A stretch of 64,000 nucleotides of DNA from Phyto melanocephala. Lineage: Eukaryota; Arthropoda; Insecta; Diptera; Rhinophoridae. Below, piece after piece: positions 57,881-64,000 of the stretch. Within the stretch, counting starts at the first letter, position 1. Each line of letters begins with the position of its first letter. The translations under genes were made by a program, and so were the position numbers. Where the stretch lies: positions 106,222,562 through 106,286,561 of the forward strand of contig OW799236.1 of the NCBI GenBank assembly GCA_941918925.1. The letters run 5' to 3'. The notes below the pieces were generated by a model. The model saw only the letters and a list, made by a program, of their open reading frames with translations. It did no database searches and had not been told where the DNA came from.

Positions 57881-58290
57881 TGGAATATGACTTTCATTGG
57901 AAATCATTTCTGTAAATAAAAACATAATCTAAATGTTTTTTTTTTATGTCCTGTATGTGCATAGTCGTCTGTCATCGAAAAAATAATGCTTAAGGTTTAC
58001 TTTTCAAAAAAAGATAACTATGTCGAATTTCACAATACTGAGCGGAATGTGCCTAAAAAGGGGTGAAATGTATTTTTAACGTTTTAACAGAAATGTTTGA
58101 ATTATTAAAATTTAAACATTAAAAGTGTTTGTTTAATTTTTTTTATAAAAACGAGTTTTATGTAATTTGCAAATATATATGCTAATGAGTTAAAATTGAA
58201 AAATAATATTTTTCTAGTGGTTCTGTCACAAAGGCTAAAACATACTTATTCACAATGAAATGTAAAAGCTACTTTTAAATATCTTAACCT
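57881..58290. other. AT-rich spacer
   Basis: Nothing recognised beyond possible decayed continuation of the transposase remnant in the first 60 bases. Confidence 0.35.
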
Positions 58291-58449
58291 ACTTAGTGTA
58301 TTCACAAAAAGTCCTAAATGTCATAATATTCGAAAAAATTTTAAATTAAGAAGTATTGCATTGCATAATTTTTAACTCTTTTTTTTAAATTTTGAAAAAT
58401 TTTAACACTATGACAATACGACACTTAGGACACTTTATGAAATCACCAA
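58291..58449. mobile_element. Imperfect inverted-repeat element
   Basis: Left ACTTAGTGTATTCACAAAAA with GTCCTAAATGTC; inverted right GGTGATTTCATAAAGTGTCC with TAAGTGTCG. About 160 bp. Another left-arm-like phrase is near 53003. Confidence 0.45.
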
Positions 58450-59234
58450 CTATAAGGTTTATTTTTTTTAATTGTAATTTAAAACTCGTATCATATAATT
58501 TTGATAATGTTCTTATTTTAAATAATATATTGCTTATTAACGAAAATAAATTAAAATGTTTATAAACAAAAATTAAAAACAAACGACAAAAACATCTAGC
58601 AAAATTCAACAAAAGCCGGTATTTTACTGATTTTTTCCAGTTTCAATTAAAAGCTTAATGAATTAGTCACACTCTTTCGTACAAATTATTTAAATTACAC
58701 CCACAAGGACAAACATGTGGACTGTCGCCTATGTGTGGTCTTAGTGTAAATTTATATTGATGACCAATAAGTACCGAGTATTTTCTAAAAAAAAACAAAG
58801 AAACAATGTAAAAAAATAAATTAGCATGGAATTGAATTAATCGCTTAGAAGACACAAACAACAATACACAGTAAATTAAAGGCTTTAAAGTTAAAAAAAA
58901 AAACAAAAAAAGAAAAAAATAAAAGTACGATAACAATACAGTAAATAGACTGTAAAAAGTTTTAGATATTAGAATTTGTTTCATTAAAAATATTTTTTTA
59001 TAGCGATGACATTACAATTCAATGGCTTTCTTTTTTTTATTATTTTTGCTTAATTACACTCATACATACATATATACGTATATTTGTTGCAAGTTGACAA
59101 GTTGAAAAAAGTTTTAAGTAATTGATTTATTATATTTTCCTACAACAAACACTGCAGTAGAGGGGTGTTCCAAACTAATATGCTAAGAAATATGATAAAA
59201 CATACACGTATACAGTGCGCCAAAATTCTTTCAT
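58450..59234. other. AT-rich spacer
   Basis: No gene. The 105-codon minus-strand frame at 58667-58984 is rich in Phe/Leu because of the base composition and has no recognised domain. Confidence 0.4.
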
Positions 59235-59993
59235 ATATACACTCATACCCCGGCTTGCATCGCTAATTGAGACCGGCAGAACGAGACGCAAACCGAATCC
59301 CAGTTTTCCATAAATTTGTATTTATTTTTATTTAATTTGTTCCGACACTTATACTTTTAGTTAAAAAAAAATTGTTTTTTCAATAGAAAATACTAATTTT
59401 GTATAATTATTTTTTGGAATAATAGTTTTTATTAAAATATAAAAATTACAATTCCTGAAAAACACTAAAAAAACATAACAAAAATATTAAAATTAAAATT
59501 AAAAATAAGAAATTCATAGAACATAAATTAAAAAGTAAAAGTCTATCAGCGTCTCTGGTACAAATGTTTTTTAATTGTAGAAGGGGCTAATCCCAGGTTT
59601 CTTCCAATATCAAAAGTTTTTCTCCCCTGATTTAAAACGCTTTAAAATATTCAGTTTTTGTTCTAAGCTTATTTGGTTTCTTTTTTGACTTATTGCTAAA
59701 AAATATTTAGGTTAAACTTTACTTTACCAAATGTAATTGAAAACTATCAACGAAGACAAAGTTGAAGACAACTTTCACATACAAATTTACATTAGGCTTA
59801 GACGGGAAATCCCCTTTTTCTATTTTGGCTTTGTACAAACATTTTCAAATTAACGGCGCAAATTGAAGCACTAACGATGCAACTTCGAAGCCATGCGACG
59901 CAAACAGAAGCAAAAACGACACAACATCGAAATCACGGAAATTTTAAAACGACGCAACTTCGAAAAGACACAAACCGGGGTGTGAGTGTATAT
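59235..59993. mobile_element. Inverted-repeat element with TATACACTCA ends
   Basis: About 760 bp. Left TATACACTCATACCCCGGCT, inverted right TATACACTCACACCCCGGTT. Subterminal motifs GACGCAAACCGAA and GACGCAACTTCGAA recur several times toward the right end (59870-59975), as transposase-binding repeats do in some DNA transposons. No transposase is recognisable inside. Confidence 0.6.
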
Positions 59994-60049
59994 TTTTTAT
60001 TCTAAATTTGGAAAATTATGTCGCTTAAATGACCTTCTATTTCAGCTTT

Positions 60050-61075
60050 GCAATAGTGGGTTCGTTTTTAAACATTTTCCATAACATCTTTCAAAATATG
60101 TGGCTGTAGCGCTTGAATTTCTGCAACAATGGCGGTCTTGAGTTCAAGGTTTGTCTCGGGCTTTTTCACATATCTTCGCTTTTTCTAATAACCTAAAGAA
60201 AATAAATGGTTGCTAACAAATCTGTCAAAAGAGCTGGACAGTTAATTTCCGAACTTCTGGAAATAATTAGCTCTCTAAAAATTTGTCTTGAGTGTACTAT
60301 TGTATCGCGGGCAGTATGAGGAGTAGCTCCATCCTGCTGAGACCACATTTCAGGTTTGTTTTCAACAGGAGGTCATAAAAAATATTATATAGTAAATAAC
60401 TACAGCCCTCCATTTATGGTTATAGAACTTTCATCTTATTTTTCGAAGAAGTAAGGCTCAATAATATTTATTGGCTCAATTTTTAAGGCTCAATAATATT
60501 TAAAGATGAAATGCCACATCATATCGTACACCTTATGGAGGGCAATTGGCTTTGATAAATGGCTTTTGGATTTTCAGAACCTACAGTTCTGCTTATTATT
60601 ACTCATTATCCGACTTTCAATTAAGTTGATTTTATTTGTGGCCTATTATTTTAATTTAACTGAAAAAGGTACACGTTGCCGATGATCTGCTGGTCTTAAT
60701 TCTTGTACCAATTACATCTTACATGGGAATAACAGCAAATCTTCTTCATATTGACTTTCGAGCCATTCCTAGCTAAGCAGAACGACATCTAATAAAAGTT
60801 CCTGGGTAACTCGTTAATTCTTCGCTTTAAACGTAAATTATTTTCCACAGTGTTAATTAAACGTAGTCTATCGGTTCCAGGCAAATATCTCACGGTACCA
60901 TGTTGGTGGTGACGATAAAATAAGTAACGAACTATTGCTTTAGAGGTCGAAATTCTGTCGTTTAAATGTTGACGATATGCTTTTTGCGTTTAAATAGCTG
61001 ATCGCTGAATTAAATAATAAAATTGTATTATTCTGGTTCTTTGTTCAGTTGTGTTTCTTTTATATAGTCTGAAAA
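60050..61075 (-). pseudogene. Decayed transposase gene (mariner/IS630-like DDE family)
   Basis: On the minus strand, with frameshifts and stops, the N-terminal block reads TTEQRTRIIQFYY and then HQHGTVRYLPG (known insect family pattern: STEQRTRIVEFY ... HGTVRNLPG). About 900 bp later the C-terminal block reads NLELKTAIVAEIQALQPHIL and KDVMENV, where the family has a stretch ending in VMENV. Between them only scattered similarity remains. It covers most of an ancestral transposase but cannot be active. Confidence 0.75.
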
Positions 61076-61876
61076 AAATTAAAAAAAAAAAATTATTAAC
61101 GAAAAAGTTTTTAAATTTTTAAACCCCATTGTGAGTTTTGGCCCACAGAATACATTTTGAATGGCAAAATAAAGAGAAATTGAAAAAAGAATTTACTTTG
61201 TAATTAAGTATATGTATCAGGTCATCTGAGTTAACTTTGTTTTCATTTAAAATCGATTTCCAATAACAAGAAACTTTATTTAAATTTAGCTTTAACATCT
61301 TTCTTTCGATTCTTAAAATTTTGAATTTTTCTTCCTATTAAACGAAGTATTAAAAATATATTTTTATTAATTATTACTTTTCTCTTCTTTTATTTTTGCA
61401 GGTAAGCGGTTTTAAACTTATCTTTAAGTGATTTGTGTAAGTTTTTTTAAATCTAATTTAAATTATGAAAATTTTAACATAAATAATTATGTACTTTGAA
61501 GGCCTCGTTACTTTTACGTAAACGTTGTGGATTCGTAAGCGTTGCGTTTAAATTAAAATGGTGTTAGTGACCACAAAAACGTAAACGTGTCATAGGTGAA
61601 ACAAAATAACGGTTTTAAATTATAAAACTTTTAGAACTTCAAATGAAAAAAGTCTAATTTAGTTTTAGTTTTTAAATTAAGGCAAAAATATCATAACTAT
61701 AAAATTTCGATTAAAATATCTTAAAAACTTTGCAACGAGCTCTTACATTACCATGTACTATAGGACCAATAATAATCATACATCGGAAGAAATTTTTGTT
61801 CTAAAATATTTTTTATTTTAAAAAAGTCTGTTGTTCTTAATATTGAGCTTGAAGTCAATTTCTTTATATAAAAAAC
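61076..61876. other. AT-rich spacer
   Basis: No feature recognised. TTTTATTTTTGCAGGTAAGC at 61387-61406 looks like an acceptor followed at once by a donor, but there is no exon between them. Confidence 0.35.
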
Positions 61877-62752
61877 CTAGCTGACCCGGCAAACGTTGTT
61901 TTGCCATATAAATTATTTCTAAGAAATATTTTTTTAGTTCAATAAAAGTAACTAACTTACTCTGAGTACATTAAAGAAAAAAAAAAAACATAAACCATAT
62001 ATCTGTGGCTTGGAGCTAAAAGGGCCAATGTAAAAATATTTACTTTTGAGAAAATTGGAACTGAACTTTAACTTTTATAGATGCTTTCATAGTGACATTG
62101 GCCAGCATTTAATTTATGAAGCTGTTCTGGGTTAAGTATGACTTTAGCTGTTTTACCATAATGAAATAGAGCAAGAAAACAAATCTAATGCAATGATTAA
62201 CTCAAAAGAGCAAAAAAGTGACATTGGCCCTATTAGCTCCAAGCCACAGATGTGTTATACGCTATGCAGCTCTATCTTAGTTTAAAATTTCACCGAAGTC
62301 GTTACGTTATTTAGGTGAGGCACGAATTGTCCCTTGAAGTGAGTCACCCTTAATACTTAGGAGTATGAAAAATAGATGTTGACCGATTCTTAAACGTTTA
62401 TTTCTGCATTGGCTGGACTATAAATTGTGTACAATTTGAAGAAAAATACTAAAAACTATATCGATGCAAGTACATAATTAAAAAAAGTGGGCGTTAAAGT
62501 AGGCGTGTTAAAAAAGTATCCTATTAATCATACCAGAGTCTTAGTTATATTATGTGCAAATTTCAAGAAGATCGGTCCAGCAGTCTGACCTACCTGAGGG
62601 GGCGTGAAAAAAGGCGTGGCTCTGAGGGGTAGGAAAAACCGACCGATTCTCAGACCTATTCGATATGCACACAAAATTTCATGAAAATCGGTCAAGCCAT
62701 TTCGGAGGAGTTTAATCACAAACACCGCGACACGAGAATTTTATATATTAGA
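61877..62752 (-). mobile_element. Non-autonomous Helentron-like element, copy 2
   Basis: Reverse complement of the 5609-6193 type: on the minus strand it starts TCTAATATATAAAATTCTCG near 62752 and ends GGCAAAACAACGTTTGCCGG then GTCAGCTAG at 61877. The stem GGCAAA/TTTGCC is intact here. It is interrupted by a 247-bp MITE (62003-62249); removing that insert brings it to about the length of copy 1. Confidence 0.7.
62003..62249. mobile_element. CTGTGGCTTGG MITE nested in the Helentron-like element
   Basis: 247 bp with 29-nt inverted ends (CTGTGGCTTGGAGCTAAAAG ...), 28 of 29 matching. Comparison with copy 1 of the host element shows the empty site (ACCATATGTGTT on the host's plus-strand orientation), confirming the insertion. 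The duplicated bases are short and AT-only, so their exact length is ambiguous. A degraded relative is at 22544-22692. Confidence 0.75.
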
Positions 62753-62969
62753 TTTATTATTAATATTCGAAATTTCGCTACCACACTGGATAGGTTCTGC
62801 GGGAAAAATAATATATAAATATTTTTACAAAAGTTGGAAAAAATTTCTATTTATGTAAGTTTTTTTATTATTATTTTTAAGAGCCAGAAACTAGGTTCCA
62901 TATCGGTGAGAATTAAACCTAGATAGATAGCTTGTGTGTATCCTAGAGCTGGAACATTTTAATTTTCAG

Positions 62970-63195
62970 TCGTGTTTATTTATTTATTTCTCAGAAAGTT
63001 ATGGGTCGGTTATGCTGATTTCCAATACCGATCTGCGCCCGAATATTTCTGATAGTTTAATACCTTACACGAGTTTTGGCAATGTCGAGGCGCTTCGAAA
63101 ACTTAATTTCAACATATACACGAAGAGATAGACAGACAAACAATGCTTAATTGACTCCCCTATTCATAAGTTTTTAGAAAATATGGCCTTTAGGT
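62970..63195 (+). mobile_element. TATATTCGGC-family repeat, internal fragment
   Basis: TCAGAAAGTTATGGGTCGGT, TTTCCAATACCGATCTG, GATAGACAGACAAAC and TTGACTCCCCTATTCATAAG match the body of copies 43525 and 55633. Both ends are missing. Confidence 0.5.
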
Positions 63196-64000
63196 CTGTG
63201 GATACAAAAAATTTGATTTTTGTTACACAGTGACTTTCTTGAAAATAGAACTTTAAAGCAATCTTAACATTTATTTAACTTTAGTGTTTGTCAAGGATAG
63301 GTAAATTACATATTTAAAATCAGCATAGTTATTTTATATTTTTTAACACAAATATGCTAACAAGCTTAATAATACTGCTGTGTTATTTTTTTTTAATTTC
63401 CTAAAAACATTTTCAAATATATTTATATCAATTATATGTTTAAACTTTTTCGACATAAATAACTTGTGTGTGTTTTTTTAACTCAATGTCAATCTTAATA
63501 CTTTTCATACACCATGCGTACATACTTATGTCTATACATACATACATACATGGATAGATATACATTGCAATGTTAGCTTTATGATTTTTAACAACTTTTG
63601 ACATTAATCAATTTTATTTGATTTGAAATATAAAGTCAATCTAATCCAATAATTTATTAACAAACATTTATTAAAAACAATCAAAAGTATCAATTATAAA
63701 AATTCTAAGGTTAGTTGTTTAAAATTCTGTATAAAAATACATCTTAACAAACAATGTTTTATTGACAAAAAATAATACACAAATGCACGCAAAGAAAAAT
63801 CGTGATTGAGGTGATCATAATCAAAAGGAATCATATTATGATTGGAATTTATATAACTTTTTTTGCAAGTTATTATAATTATTTCCAAAAATCCATTCTT
63901 AAACAAATAATACAGTTTTTTACGTCTGACTTGTTAAATTTGTGGAATTTTGTTTGATTTTGGATCCTAAAGTTATCATCAACATTACCTCGGGCATTAG
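63196..64000. other. AT-rich right edge with one MITE arm
   Basis: TTTTTTACGTCTGACTTGTT near 63915 matches the arms of the element at 53491-53790, so a related element probably continues beyond the window. No gene seen. Confidence 0.4.

Noticed and set aside
58667..58984. 105-codon minus-strand frame
   Set aside because: Poly-Phe/Leu from T-rich DNA; ends in a patch (CPCGCNLNN) that has no match I know.
61387..61406. TTTTATTTTTGCAGGTAAGC as an exon border
   Set aside because: Acceptor and donor are adjacent with no exon between and no coding sequence around.
1..64000. tRNA, rRNA and CRISPR arrays
   Set aside because: I saw no cloverleaf with a proper T-loop sequence, no rRNA similarity, and no short direct repeats with unique spacers; the 142-bp tandem array is a minisatellite.

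Overview
The window is nuclear DNA of an insect, most likely a higher (schizophoran, probably calyptrate) fly. It is strongly AT-rich, has small spliced genes with GT-AG introns, carries fly-like orthologues, and is full of dispersed repeats of the kind seen in blowflies and muscids (elements with the motif CTATATTCGGCCGTGCCGAA, CTAG-ended Helentron-like elements, and many short inverted-repeat elements). Species cannot be fixed from sequence alone.

Six protein-coding genes can be modelled, all in the first 35 kb. eRF3 translation termination factor is on the minus strand (3256-11684, 7 coding exons, a 6.1 kb first intron full of transposons). The SR splicing factor SC35/SRSF2 is on the plus strand (17306-20255, 3 coding exons, plus a probable 3'UTR intron). 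A CFAP276 (C1orf194-type) axonemal protein is on the plus strand (24668-25271) and runs tail-to-tail into tRNA dimethylguanosine methyltransferase TRMT1 on the minus strand (25377-27883). The mitoribosomal peptidyl-tRNA hydrolase mL62/ICT1 is on the plus strand (29890-30790) and runs tail-to-tail into a multi-pass DUF389 membrane protein on the minus strand (31500-34622). Each model was joined by hand; reading phase is kept across every junction and the lengths fit the families. Three of the six act in translation or tRNA biology (eRF3, TRMT1, mL62), but nothing in the sequence shows co-regulation.

From 12.8 to 16.9 kb lies a nest of inserted elements. One of them encloses a broken piece of the reptin (RUVBL2) gene, the most unusual item in the window. 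Two Harbinger-like elements with TTA target-site duplications lie 12 kb apart.

From 34.7 kb to the right edge (29 kb) I find no supportable gene. The stretch holds transposon remnants, short inverted-repeat elements, simple repeats and AT-rich sequence. It may be intergenic or one large intron. One promoter-like spot (TATATAAG followed by CAGTGTTGCC) is at 48.2 kb. I found no CRISPR array, no rRNA and no convincing tRNA. I do not see a clearly new biological system; the most novel signals are the reptin-fragment element, the nested inverted-repeat families, and possible 3'UTR-splicing control of SC35.
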